Positions 23,304 through 31,802 of a stretch of DNA of 33,862 nt are shown piece after piece. Made by a program: the position numbers and the translations under genes. Source of the stretch: an uncultured Prevotellaceae bacterium (lineage in GTDB: Bacteria; Bacteroidota; Bacteroidia; Bacteroidales; Bacteroidaceae); assembly GCA_946617675.1 (NCBI GenBank), contig CAMOKH010000044.1:1-33862 (forward strand), in the 5' to 3' direction. Every line of letters starts with the position of its first letter. The stretch's first letter is position 1. The notes under the pieces were generated by a model. That model did no database searches. It saw only the letters and a program-made list of their open reading frames with translations, and was not told the origin of the DNA.

Positions 23304-25250
23304 TTATTTAACAATCATTTTCTTTCCGTTCACAATGTACAGGCCCTTCGTCGGGGCAGCCACCTTGCGGCCCAGCAGGTCGTAGACCGTCTGACCGTCA
23401 GCCGTCTCAACAGCCTTGATGCCCGTAGCCTCGCCCTCGATGACCATCTTCAGTTCGCGCGCGCCGGCGGCGGTCACGTCGTATTTAGTTCTCAGGTATG
23501 CCTTGCCACCCTTTATCTTGTCGCCGGTAGCTTTCTTGAATACACCGTCCTGCAGGATGTAGCAGAACCATTCGTCGTAGGAGTAAGACACCTTTCCTTC
23601 TGTTTTGCGACCATATAGTTCGTTATTTTCATCAAGTTTGTCTGCAGACTCGAGAGCCTTGGCCTGATAGCTGCCGGGCTCGCCCATCAGGATAACACCT
23701 CTTTCGGCGGGAATCTTACCACTTTCCACAGGCGACAGGACGACAACACCATCAACAACTTTTGCTGTATAGGCTTTAAGTCCCGTTCCGCTGAGGTCAA
23801 ATGCTGTTGCGCAGCAATATGTCTCCATATCATTAGTCAGAGTGATTTCAACTGGCGGTACGATGGTAAGGGTTGCTATCATCATGGTTGAGGTTCCTTC
23901 AGAAGTAACGGCAATGGCCTTGATGGTCGTTGTCTCGCTTACCTCAATTGCGCCACTGTATTTAGTGCTTTCCGTTGAAGGTTCAGTGCCGTCAGTCGTG
24001 TAATAGATTTCTGCACCATCAGTTGCACAGCTCAACTCTACGCTTTGGGCTTCGTAATAGGTGCCAGTCGGGATTGAAGAGACGGGAGCCTCAATGGCAG
24101 GAGGATTGCCGCAGGTAACAGTAATCGTATAAATAGTTGTAGTTCCTGTAGCTGTCAGAGTAACAGATTGTGCACTGCCTTCCCACGTGCCTTTATCATA
24201 ATTGTCACCACTCAATCTACCGAGATTATTTCCAGTAAATTCAATCTTCTTTATATACTTAGAACCTGCTGTGAAAGTAAGAGTTCCATCGGCGTAAATG
24301 CGAAAATCATATTTACCGGCATTACCATCACTTCCCTGATAAATACGAGTATCTGTTTTTCCAGCTGCCGTCGTGGCTGCGATAGATATTCCGTCTTTCT
24401 CGATTGATTCAACCTTTGTTCCTTGGCCAGCTTCAGGAAGTTCAATTCCTAAGGCTTTGATAGCATCTTTGTCGTTTAGGGCGAATGTAACTTCTGTACC
24501 AATTGTAATCGTGATCTCTGAGATACTTGACTTAACGCTTCCCAAATAGGCAATCGCCTTAATAGTAGCATCATCAGACACTTCGATTGCTCCTTTATAT
24601 TCAGTGCTGTTATCTGTCGGATCTGTGCCATCGAGGGTGTAATAGATGGTTGCACCGTCCGTGGTAGTGCTGATTTCTACGCTTTGAGTAGAGGTATAGT
24701 TGCCGGACTCAATGGAGAACGTAGGTGCTTCGCATGTGGGAGCGTCACTGCCGCCTTCGCCATAGGTGACCGCAATGCTTTTAACATAGAGAGCCTTAGT
24801 TGCGCTGCTCGGTTTAGTAACGGTTACTACTATTTCACCAGTGGCAGAGCCTACAAATGTGTGATCAGTTGCCGTCGAGGTGAGCGATTGGGCATCGCCG
24901 CCAAAGGCCTTACCACCAACAGTCACGTCAACGGTTGCGCTGACACCATTTGCGGTACTTGCGTTAACGACAATCTTTGAGATTTTTTCCGTGATGTCGG
25001 ATGTTGAAAGCTTGATATACTGAACAGCTGCGCTACTTGTTCCATAGTGGATGCCTTTATTATTGTCAAAATTGGATTCTTTTCCATCGGATGTTACGGC
25101 CCATACGGTGCCGTCGTCAGCAGTTCCTGATCCGTTACACTTATCAGTAAACGACAGTGTACTAGTCACATCCTCGGCCCATGCCGAACCAGCTCCGAGC
25201 AGCATCACTGCCAGGAGGAGTAACGATTTGAAATGTAGTTTTCTTTTCAT
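23304..25250 (-). CDS. Secreted protein 1 with two chitobiase C-terminal-type repeats and a sorting-like tail
   Basis: 648 residues. Signal peptide 1-25 (cleavage after AWA). Two CHB_HEX_C-type beta-sandwich repeats lie at about 174-243 and 386-463, each with the pattern YT[ST]-QSVE-[ILV]S---DGA-IYYT-DGT-P----T-Y-GAIEVS--TTIKAIA. The intervening parts look like beta-rich secretion modules. The last ~40 residues (VYDLLGRKVAAPTKGLYIVNGKK) match the Prevotella-type C-terminal domain related to T9SS type A sorting signals, so surface attachment or release is expected. No enzymatic domain is seen: probably an adhesin or carbohydrate-binding protein. Lower GC than its neighbours. Paralogue of the protein at 25608-29030. 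Confidence 0.8.
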   Translation of the reverse strand: MKRKLHFKSLLLLAVMLLGAGSAWAEDVTSTLSFTDKCNGSGTADDGTVWAVTSDGKESNFDNNKGIHYGTSSAAVQYIKLSTSDITEKISKIVVNASTANGVSATVDVTVGGKAFGGDAQSLTSTATDHTFVGSATGEIVVTVTKPSSATKALYVKSIAVTYGEGGSDAPTCEAPTFSIESGNYTSTQSVEISTTTDGATIYYTLDGTDPTDNSTEYKGAIEVSDDATIKAIAYLGSVKSSISEITITIGTEVTFALNDKDAIKALGIELPEAGQGTKVESIEKDGISIAATTAAGKTDTRIYQGSDGNAGKYDFRIYADGTLTFTAGSKYIKKIEFTGNNLGRLSGDNYDKGTWEGSAQSVTLTATGTTTIYTITVTCGNPPAIEAPVSSIPTGTYYEAQSVELSCATDGAEIYYTTDGTEPSTESTKYSGAIEVSETTTIKAIAVTSEGTSTMMIATLTIVPPVEITLTNDMETYCCATAFDLSGTGLKAYTAKVVDGVVVLSPVESGKIPAERGVILMGEPGSYQAKALESADKLDENNELYGRKTEGKVSYSYDEWFCYILQDGVFKKATGDKIKGGKAYLRTKYDVTAAGARELKMVIEGEATGIKAVETADGQTVYDLLGRKVAAPTKGLYIVNGKKMIVK

Positions 25251-25294
25251 GTTTAAATAGTTTTATAAGTTAATAATTTAGATTATTCTCTGTG

Positions 25295-25326
25295 CAAAGG
25301 TAGGCATTTTCCAGCAATCTGCCAAA
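25295..25326 (-). promoter_or_regulatory. Promoter of secreted protein 1
   Basis: Minus strand TTTG (25326-25323), 20 bp, TACCTTTG (25302-25295). The leader of about 40 nt contains GTTAATAATTT on the plus strand, a block also present in the leader of secreted protein 2. Confidence 0.8.
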
Positions 25327-25364
25327 CATTTAACGGATTTTTCATGTACCCCAAAATGTATTAA

Positions 25365-25392
25365 AAGGTGGCGACCGTTTGGCCGCCACCTT
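25365..25392 (-). terminator. Terminator of the secreted protein 2 module
   Basis: Perfect 9-bp GC-rich stem AAGGTGGCG/CGCCACCTT with a 10-nt loop, followed on the minus strand by TTAATACATTTTG. It lies just after the micropeptide stop at 25400 and separates the two secreted-protein modules. Confidence 0.8.
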
Positions 25393-25399
25393 GATGGTC

Positions 25400-25579
25400 T
25401 CAATACTCTGGTTCTTCGTAAGTTTCCCACATGTCATTCTGACGTGACAGGTTGCCGCTTGTCTCGCTGGTTTCGGGGGCAGTGCTTCTTTTGAAACCTT
25501 TTTCAACCGGGCTGAGCGCAATCATGTCTTCGGTCATCACGTCGAGGATTTCCACCTCGGGCTTTTGGTATGTCTTCAT
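25400..25579 (-). CDS. Micropeptide (59 aa) downstream of secreted protein 2
   Basis: 59 residues beginning MKTYQKPEVEILDVMTEDMI, the same N-terminal pattern as the 48-aa micropeptide at 23136-23282. It is followed by a Ser/Thr/Pro/Glu-rich middle and an aromatic-acidic end (WETYEEPEY). No cysteine, no signal peptide, no double-glycine. The gap to the upstream secreted-protein stop is 28 bp with no strong Shine-Dalgarno. The end of the gene lies 8 bp before the terminator stem. The conserved head and divergent tail suggest a family whose N-terminus is recognised by something common and whose tail is specific to its partner; this is inference. Confidence 0.72.
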   Translation of the reverse strand: MKTYQKPEVEILDVMTEDMIALSPVEKGFKRSTAPETSETSGNLSRQNDMWETYEEPEY

Positions 25580-25607
25580 AATGTTTACTGGTTTAATTCG
25601 TTGTTTG

Positions 25608-28600
25608 TTACTTAATCACCACCTTCTTGCCGCCGATGATGTAGAGTCCCTTCCGGGCCTTCGCGACGCGCTGTCCGGCCAGGTTGTATATCTCGCCGTC
25701 CTGCTGCTGGCTCTCAACGGCCTTGATGGCAGTTGTCTCGTCTACGGCGATGAAGTCACGCGACGAATTCGGCAAGGCAGGGATGTAGGCGGTATGGGCA
25801 CCAACGGTGAAGGCATTCGCTGTGGTCTTGTAGAAGCCAACACCAGAGTCACCGTTCAAGAGTACGAAGATACCTGACTCATTGACAGTGGTCTGCTCGG
25901 TGACACCGATCAAGGCGTTGCCAGTAAGAGCGGCAGCATTGGCTGCAACGGGAACAGAGTATGTGCCTTTAGCGCCCTTCAGCAGTACACCCTGTCCGGC
26001 AGGAACCTGCTTAACCTCGCTGAAGCTCACCTCAGTGTCGGCGATAGCGGCCTTGTAGGCTGTCAGGCCGGTATTAGAGAAGTCAAGGTCTTTTTCAGAG
26101 CAGTAGGTGGCATAGCCTGCATCGGTGATGGTGACAGTAGCACCCTCTTCATCAGCAACAAACTTGTATAGCTGTATGGCTTGCTGACCACTCTTGTAGT
26201 AGCGGAAACGAGCTTGGTTAGAAGCTGAGTTGTAGCGCAGTGTCATTGTGCTGCTTTCAAAGACAGCAGCAATAACGGCATTCTTATTCTCATCAATGCT
26301 GAACGAATGGGTGTATGTAGTAGCATCGTCAGACGTATTCAGTCCATTTTTGTTACTTGAAACACCGATATACTGTCCCGATGCGCTTTGCAGCGTTCCT
26401 GCGGTGACGTCGATATTAAACACTGACAGGGCATTTGTAGCCGTTGCGGCAATTGTTCCATCCTCGATTGTCACCTCAATAGTATTGTTCTCGGCATCCA
26501 GTGTTGCGAGGCTGCCATCGAAAGCGACACTACCCTCTTCACAAACGATAAGGTATTGACCGCTGGTAATATCGTCCGTGCTGGTAACCTTTACGAAGGT
26601 TCCAATTGTCTCCTCTGGTGCAACCGCGGTAGCGGAAACTGTAACATTATGAGTAGGCATGGTAAATGAATAATATCCAGTATCGTCCAATTGTGAGGTG
26701 ACATCTGTGCCATCAACCAACAGTTTTAGTTCATAGCCTTCTGCTGCACTTACACTTAAACCTACTTCAGTGCCATTGCTCACTTGCTGAGTTGTGCTAC
26801 CTTCCACTCCTTCGATGGCTGTGCCTCCCACGAACGTGAATATTTCAACATTATCCGATGCTGTTACCGTTAAGGTATATTCTACAGTGGGGGCAGTCAC
26901 TTCCTCAATATCATCTGCGCTGCGGGGCAGAATCTCCTTCGTGTTGCTGTACTGCTGGTAAATACCAGTGATGTTGTATGTCTTTCCATCCTCAAGGGCA
27001 TCGAAAGCATAGAGCGCATTATACACCTGGAGTGTAGTCGTACCGTCTGTCAGATAGTACTTGCCACTTGAAACACTGCATGTCAAGTTCTCATAGCTAA
27101 CAAGAGCACCCGTGTTCACGCCTGCCAGCTCAGCCAAGGCAATATCTGCTTCGCTGACAATACCACCCGCGGTGATGGTCAGGTCGGAGGCATCCAGGTT
27201 TGTTATCTCTGCAAAACCATGGAACAAAACAAGCTTACAACTGACAGCTGTGCCAGAAAGGATGCTGCCAGCGACATAGGTGTTATTGAGTCCACCGTTA
27301 TTGTCATAGATAACAAAACCATTGGTGCCATCGGTGACGAACACGTTCTTGCCGTTAGTCGAAACACCAGACACCACCCAGCTGTCGAATGTCACCTGAA
27401 CCTCAGTCTCAGTGCTCGTGGCAGCAGCAACCAGCTCGGGGATAGTCGTGTAGACCACAGCGGGAGCAGGAGCAGCAGCCTGCGTTACGTTTACCTCCTT
27501 AGTAACGGTCTCATTGTCGCCGTAGGTGTAGGTCAGTGTTACAGTAGCTGTGCGCTCTGCAGTCTCTGTGTTGGCAGAGCAGGTGAAAGGAGCCGTTTCG
27601 CCAATAGTGCCAAGAGTGAGCCATTCTGCTGTGGTAGTTGCTGTTAAGTTGCCGCCTTCAACGCCGTTGGTGAGAGTGTAAGCAATGCTGCCCTCTGTGG
27701 CATTGTATGCAATGTTCACATTATTGGCAGAAATAGAAGGAACAATAACAGGAGTGGCGCCTTCGACGAAAATGTCAAGATAGAAGTTGCAGTTACTAAA
27801 ATTATTGCTGGTGGTCACAGAATATGCGCCATAACTATATGAAGAATTCAGAGCCACACCTCTATCGCTAATATTCTTGTTCGTAATATAGAAACCTTCA
27901 TATCCACTTACCAATGCGGAAGCGTTAGAAGTTTCTTTGGCGATGGTCCATACAGTATTATCACCGCCCTCCACGAAATCGGTAGCACTTTTACAACCGA
28001 GCGTTTTACCGCTGGAGTTGGTAAAAGTATAACCATCTGCGGTTACCCCTACAGTCCAGTAATAGGTGCTTTCATCATTAAGGATACCAGATGGGAGTTC
28101 TTCACCTTTGTCTGTAGATTGTGATTCAAAAGCAACGCCAGTAGGCTTCCCTGAAGTAGCCGCTGTCATTGCATAATAAGCGTTAGCTGTTGTATTGTAC
28201 CGCGCAGCGATGATTACTTTTGCACCGTCGGTAAGATCGTTCAAAGAGTTAATGCGCACATAACCATCGCCAGAATAAGGAGGTTTGAACGTATATGTTG
28301 CGCTTGCTACATCACTGTTGTTCATACCTTCCTTAACAGCCATTGCCTTGATGGTAGTGGCGCTACTAACAGGAATTGCAGAAGAATAAGTGCTGCTATT
28401 TGTTGTAGGATCTGTGCCGTCAGTAGTGTAGTAAACAGTAGCTCCCTCAGTGGTGGTGCTAATCACTACATTCTGAGTAGATGTGTATGTTCCTGAGGCA
28501 GGAGAGAAGGTAGGAATGGCACAAGTAGAGGTTGTGGATGCTTCAGTGGAAAAGGTAATAGATACATCGTCAACATATCTAACCGCAGTTGTGTTATAGC

Positions 28601-29030
28601 AGTGGAATCTTACATAATACTGAGTTGTTCCGTCAAATGTCTTTGTTTTTGTTGTGTAGGACCCATTTGAAAAACTACCCATAGTATAAGTTTCGGCAGC
28701 GGTCCACGTTTGGCCATCTGTTGACGTCTCAATATATACGTTATAATTACTGTTGTTAGAAGTACGTTTGAATGCGAAAGAAAAAGACTTTACGTATACT
28801 TTTTCAATATACTGAACATACGTGTTGTTAGTGTTGATTTTTCCTGCGTACGAACCTGAGGTACCTTGGGCTTCAGTCTTTTCAATGGCATCAGTAATTG
28901 TCCATGCGGTTGCATCATCACTATCTTCCCAGCCATAGGATACAGTGGTGTCTTCTGCCCACGCACTCCCTATGCCCATTATCATGGCGCATAGCAAGAG
29001 CATTGTTTTCAAATGTAGTTTTTTGATCAT
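25608..29030 (-). CDS. Secreted protein 2: large multidomain surface protein with sorting-like tail
   Basis: 1140 residues. Signal peptide 1-25, nearly the same as that of secreted protein 1 (GSAWAED junction). In order: a beta-sandwich (about 26-165), one CHB_HEX_C-type repeat (170-248), a module with repeated Gly/Asn-rich strands (255-440), a BACON-like domain (about 445-535, ending VTKEVNVTQ), an OB-fold-like domain of the type found in Bacteroidales surface proteins (about 550-690), an Ig/InlB-like segment (about 700-790) and further beta domains. The C-terminus IYNLAGQRVAKARKGLYIIGGKK matches the tail of secreted protein 1. No catalytic motif was found. Probably a surface adhesin or glycan-binding protein. 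Lower GC than flanking genes. Confidence 0.78.
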   Translation of the reverse strand: MIKKLHLKTMLLLCAMIMGIGSAWAEDTTVSYGWEDSDDATAWTITDAIEKTEAQGTSGSYAGKINTNNTYVQYIEKVYVKSFSFAFKRTSNNSNYNVYIETSTDGQTWTAAETYTMGSFSNGSYTTKTKTFDGTTQYYVRFHCYNTTAVRYVDDVSITFSTEASTTSTCAIPTFSPASGTYTSTQNVVISTTTEGATVYYTTDGTDPTTNSSTYSSAIPVSSATTIKAMAVKEGMNNSDVASATYTFKPPYSGDGYVRINSLNDLTDGAKVIIAARYNTTANAYYAMTAATSGKPTGVAFESQSTDKGEELPSGILNDESTYYWTVGVTADGYTFTNSSGKTLGCKSATDFVEGGDNTVWTIAKETSNASALVSGYEGFYITNKNISDRGVALNSSYSYGAYSVTTSNNFSNCNFYLDIFVEGATPVIVPSISANNVNIAYNATEGSIAYTLTNGVEGGNLTATTTAEWLTLGTIGETAPFTCSANTETAERTATVTLTYTYGDNETVTKEVNVTQAAAPAPAVVYTTIPELVAAATSTETEVQVTFDSWVVSGVSTNGKNVFVTDGTNGFVIYDNNGGLNNTYVAGSILSGTAVSCKLVLFHGFAEITNLDASDLTITAGGIVSEADIALAELAGVNTGALVSYENLTCSVSSGKYYLTDGTTTLQVYNALYAFDALEDGKTYNITGIYQQYSNTKEILPRSADDIEEVTAPTVEYTLTVTASDNVEIFTFVGGTAIEGVEGSTTQQVSNGTEVGLSVSAAEGYELKLLVDGTDVTSQLDDTGYYSFTMPTHNVTVSATAVAPEETIGTFVKVTSTDDITSGQYLIVCEEGSVAFDGSLATLDAENNTIEVTIEDGTIAATATNALSVFNIDVTAGTLQSASGQYIGVSSNKNGLNTSDDATTYTHSFSIDENKNAVIAAVFESSTMTLRYNSASNQARFRYYKSGQQAIQLYKFVADEEGATVTITDAGYATYCSEKDLDFSNTGLTAYKAAIADTEVSFSEVKQVPAGQGVLLKGAKGTYSVPVAANAAALTGNALIGVTEQTTVNESGIFVLLNGDSGVGFYKTTANAFTVGAHTAYIPALPNSSRDFIAVDETTAIKAVESQQQDGEIYNLAGQRVAKARKGLYIIGGKKVVIK

Positions 29031-29091
29031 GTTTGTATACTTTTTAGTTAATAATTTGTTAATTCAGAACTATAATCGTCGTATTACCGTG

Positions 29092-29123
29092 CAAAGGTAA
29101 TCATTTCTGCGGAAACAGCCAAA
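29092..29123 (-). promoter_or_regulatory. Promoter of secreted protein 2
   Basis: Minus strand TTTG (29123-29120), 20 bp, TACCTTTG (29099-29092). Same spacing and same AAATGTTTGGC context as the promoter of secreted protein 1, so the two modules appear to be copies including control sequences. Confidence 0.8.
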
Positions 29124-29167
29124 CATTTTACGCTTTTTCACACGCGCGTAATGATGAATTTCTTGCA

Positions 29168-29580
29168 TTTCCTGCACTTTCTGCACTGACCACTGACTAT
29201 CAGGCGGTTACGGTCTTCAAGTCGCCGTATTTCCTGCACCTAATGTTGCACTTGTCTGGCGTAAACATCATTTTCTGTTACAAACCGATGTTCGATACTA
29301 CCTAAAATATGGCTGGTTCTTGAACAAGAGGCGGCGCTTTTTGCCAAAAACATGGGGCTTTTTTGGGTTTTTGCGCCATGAAAAACCATTTTTCCTGCCT
29401 TGAAAATCAGATTTTCAAAGCATGCCAAAAAAGCTGACTGACTTTTTGAAATATTTTTACGCCACGCCTTGTAGCTAACGCCGAAGTGCAGGAAATCAGC
29501 TGGAACAAGTGCAGGAAAAACGGGCTCTGCCGAGTCGTAACTCGCTGACAGTCAGCAGAAAGTGCAGAAAGTGCAGGAAA
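29168..29580. mobile_element. Complete 413-bp noncoding terminal-inverted-repeat element, copy B
   Basis: The ends 29168-29211 and 29537-29580 are inverted repeats with 36 of 44 matching positions by my count, beginning TTTCCTGCACTTTCTGCACT. Subterminal GTGCAGGAAA motifs recur at about 29485 and 29510. Internal landmarks (CCTGCAC-TAATG, GGCGGCGCTTTT, CGCCACGCCTTGT) match copy A. It contains a perfect 19-bp hairpin (29400-29418, TTGAAAATC-A-GATTTTCAA). No coding capacity, and no obvious target-site duplication. It occupies most of the 636-bp gap between secreted protein 2 and queC. Confidence 0.7.
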
Positions 29581-29650
29581 ATAAAGGATGACTAACCTGT
29601 GTGTAACTGTTAATATTGCAAAAAAACAGGCAAAAGTCGCAGATTATTTG

Positions 29651-29658
29651 TACTTTTG
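29651..29658 (+). promoter_or_regulatory. -7 element of the queC promoter
   Basis: TACTTTTG ends 8 nt before the ATG at 29667, giving a very short leader. No clear TTTG is seen at the -33 distance. It lies about 70 bp after the end of the terminal-repeat element. Confidence 0.55.
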
Positions 29659-29666
29659 CCGACGAA

Positions 29667-30320
29667 ATGAAAGACTCTGTAATTATACTCAGCGGCGGCA
29701 TGGACTCCGTGACGCTGCTCTACGACCAGCAGGAGCGCATTGCGCTGGCCGTCTCGTTCGACTACGGTTCGAACCACAATGCGCGTGAGATACCGTTTGC
29801 CCGGCTGCACTGCGAGCGTCTCGGCATTGAGCACCTGGTGATTCCCCTGCAGTTCATGGCCCAGTATTTCGAGAGCTCGCTGCTACAGGGCGCCGATGCC
29901 ATTCCCGAGGGTCACTATGCCGACGAGAACATGCGGTCGACGGTGGTGCCCTTCCGTAACGGCATCATGCTCTCGGTGGCCATCGGGCTGGCCGAGAGCC
30001 GTGGGCTGAAGCATGTGATGATGGCCAACCACGGCGGCGACCACACCATCTATCCCGACTGCCGTCCGGAGTTCGTCAGCGCCATGAGCGAGGCGGCGCG
30101 CACGGGAACGTTCCCCGGCATCACGCTGCTCTGTCCGTTCACCAACATGACGAAGGCCGAGATCGCCGTCCGCGGCCGCGACCTGGGCATCGACTATGCC
30201 GAGACGTGGTCGTGCTACAAGGGCGGCGACGTCCACTGCGGCCGCTGTGGCACCTGTGTTGAACGGCGCGAAGCGTTGGCCGAAGCGGGCATCGACGACC
30301 CTACGGTGTACGAGGAATAG
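29667..30320 (+). CDS. queC: 7-cyano-7-deazaguanine synthase QueC
   Basis: 217 residues. QueC converts 7-carboxy-7-deazaguanine to preQ0 with ATP and ammonia in queuosine biosynthesis. The ATP-pyrophosphatase loop LSGGMDSVTLLY is at 7-18. The C-terminal zinc site is formed by cysteines in SCYKGGDVHCGRCGTC. Substrate motifs NHGGDHTIYPDCRPEF and RNGIMLSVA are present. The ATG at 29667 follows the -7 element; an in-frame upstream ATG at 29616 would include the promoter and is rejected. No other queuosine gene is adjacent. Confidence 0.93.
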   Translation: MKDSVIILSGGMDSVTLLYDQQERIALAVSFDYGSNHNAREIPFARLHCERLGIEHLVIPLQFMAQYFESSLLQGADAIPEGHYADENMRSTVVPFRNGIMLSVAIGLAESRGLKHVMMANHGGDHTIYPDCRPEFVSAMSEAARTGTFPGITLLCPFTNMTKAEIAVRGRDLGIDYAETWSCYKGGDVHCGRCGTCVERREALAEAGIDDPTVYEE

Positions 30321-30350
30321 ACTACGAACATTGGGGGCATTCTTATCAAA

Positions 30351-30431
30351 ACTACGAATTTCACGAATTATACGAATTTTTAAGTGCCGACACAGAGCCG
30401 GGAAATTCGTGTAATTCGTGAAATTCGTAGT
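30351..30431. terminator. Inverted 9-bp repeat terminator between queC and thrC
   Basis: Left arm: three 9-bp units of the form nnACGAATT. Right arm: complementary units AATTCGTnn. The loop is about 30 nt. It sits between the convergent queC and thrC genes. It resembles the heptad terminators elsewhere in design but has a 9-bp period. Confidence 0.75.
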
Positions 30432-30440
30432 CGTAATATC

Positions 30441-31766
30441 TTACTGCTTCAGCAGGTACTGCTTGAAGTCGTCGAACGCCTTGGACATCGGGACGCTCTG
30501 CTTCTGGCCACGCATGAAGGCGGCCAGACGGTCGGGAATCTCGACGTCGATGCCGAGAATCTCGTCGACCTTCTCCTTGAACTTCGCGGGGTGGGCCGTC
30601 TCGCAGAAGACGCCGACCTCGCCCTCGTGCAGGCCGTCGGCCAGGGCCTGGTAGCCGCAGGCACCGTGGGGGTCGAGCACGTAGCCCGTCTCGGCGTAGC
30701 ACTGGCGCATGGTCTGCCGTATCTGTTCGTCGCTGTAGGTCGCCCCGCTGATGAGTGCGGCGATGCGCTCGTGGTCTCCTTTGTAGAGGTCGTAGATGCG
30801 GGCGAAGTTCGAGGGGTCGCCCACGTCCATGGCGTTTGCCAGCGTCTGTACCGACGGCTTCGGCTCGTATCGGCCCGTCTGCAGGTAGTTGTAGAAGACG
30901 TCGTTGGCGTTGTTGGCGGCAATGAACCGGCTGATGGGCAGTCCCATCTCGTGGCCGAAGAGGGCGGCGCAGATGTTGCCGAAGTTGCCCGAGGGCACGC
31001 AGACCACGAGGGATTTACGATTTTTGATTTTCGATTTACGATTTTCGATTTCCTTCATCCGGGCGTAGGCGTTGAAGTAGTAGAACGCCTGGGGCAGGAA
31101 GCGGGCCACGTTGATGGAGTTGGCCGACGTGAGGCGCATGTGGCGGTTCAGCTCTTCATCCATGAAGGCCGACTTGACCAGCCGCTGGCAGTCGTCGAAG
31201 ACGCCGTCGACCTCGACGGCGGTGATGTTCTGTCCGAGGGTGGTGAACTGGCACTCCTGAATGGGGCTGACCTTGCCCTTGGGGTAGAGCACGTAGACGT
31301 GGATGCCGTCGACGCCGAGGAAGCCGTTGGCCACGGCCGAGCCGGTGTCGCCCGATGTGGCCACGAGCACGTTGACCTGCTGGCTGCTGCCTTCCATGCG
31401 TATGAAGTACTGCAGCAGTCGGGCCATGAACCGTGCGCCGACGTCCTTGAAGGCGAGCGTCGGTCCGTGGAAGAGCTCGAGCGAGTAGATGTTGTCGGTG
31501 ACGGGTACGACGGGGCAGTCGAAGCTGAGCGTGTCGTAGACGATGTCCTGCAGGGCGTCGAGGTCGATGTCGTCGCCGAAGAAGGCGCTTGCCACGTTGT
31601 AGGCGATGTCGCGGAACGACATCTCGTGAATGTTGTCGAAGAAGGCCTTCGGCAGGTGCTTGATTTCCTGCGGCATGTAGAGTCCGCGGTCCTCTGCCAG
31701 CCCTTTGACCACCGCCTTGCGGAGGTCGGCGACGGGGGCTTTCCCGTTGGTGCTATAATACTGCAT
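30441..31766 (-). CDS. thrC: Threonine synthase with an in-frame repeat insertion
   Basis: 441 residues, PLP enzyme converting O-phosphohomoserine to threonine. The PLP lysine is K107 in PTLAFKDVGARF. Phosphate-binding and substrate motifs VATSGDTGSAVANGF, PKGKVSPIQECQ and VPSGNFGN are intact. Residues 239-252 are encoded by six heptad units and give an ENRKSKIKNRK-type basic stretch in a surface linker between FNAYARMK and LVVCVPSGNFGN, where homologues normally have only a few residues. The frame is preserved, so activity is expected. A 36-bp gap separates it from the acyl ligase upstream, so co-transcription is plausible. Confidence 0.93.
   Translation of the reverse strand: MQYYSTNGKAPVADLRKAVVKGLAEDRGLYMPQEIKHLPKAFFDNIHEMSFRDIAYNVASAFFGDDIDLDALQDIVYDTLSFDCPVVPVTDNIYSLELFHGPTLAFKDVGARFMARLLQYFIRMEGSSQQVNVLVATSGDTGSAVANGFLGVDGIHVYVLYPKGKVSPIQECQFTTLGQNITAVEVDGVFDDCQRLVKSAFMDEELNRHMRLTSANSINVARFLPQAFYYFNAYARMKEIENRKSKIKNRKSLVVCVPSGNFGNICAALFGHEMGLPISRFIAANNANDVFYNYLQTGRYEPKPSVQTLANAMDVGDPSNFARIYDLYKGDHERIAALISGATYSDEQIRQTMRQCYAETGYVLDPHGACGYQALADGLHEGEVGVFCETAHPAKFKEKVDEILGIDVEIPDRLAAFMRGQKQSVPMSKAFDDFKQYLLKQ
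31012..31053. repeat. Intragenic heptad array, 6 x 7 bp, in frame within thrC
   Basis: GATTTAC, GATTTTT, GATTTTC, GATTTAC, GATTTTC, GATTTCC (plus strand) in exact register, 42 bp = 14 codons. The stop triplets it contains on the coding strand fall out of frame. Confidence 0.92.
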
Positions 31767-31802
31767 AAGTGTTTGGCGTTGTGAATGTTGTATGTTTCTG
31801 TT

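Noticed and set aside
23136..25579. Micropeptides as precursors of a ribosomally made natural product
   Set aside because: No cysteines, no double-glycine leader and no maturation enzyme, radical SAM protein or peptidase-containing transporter nearby.
29581..29666. preQ1 riboswitch in front of queC
   Set aside because: The predicted leader is only a few nucleotides and no pseudoknot-forming C-rich/A-rich pattern is visible.
30384..31784. Plus-strand 466-codon frame opposite thrC
   Set aside because: Val/Glu/Asp/Leu-rich antisense composition; thrC motifs on the minus strand are unambiguous.
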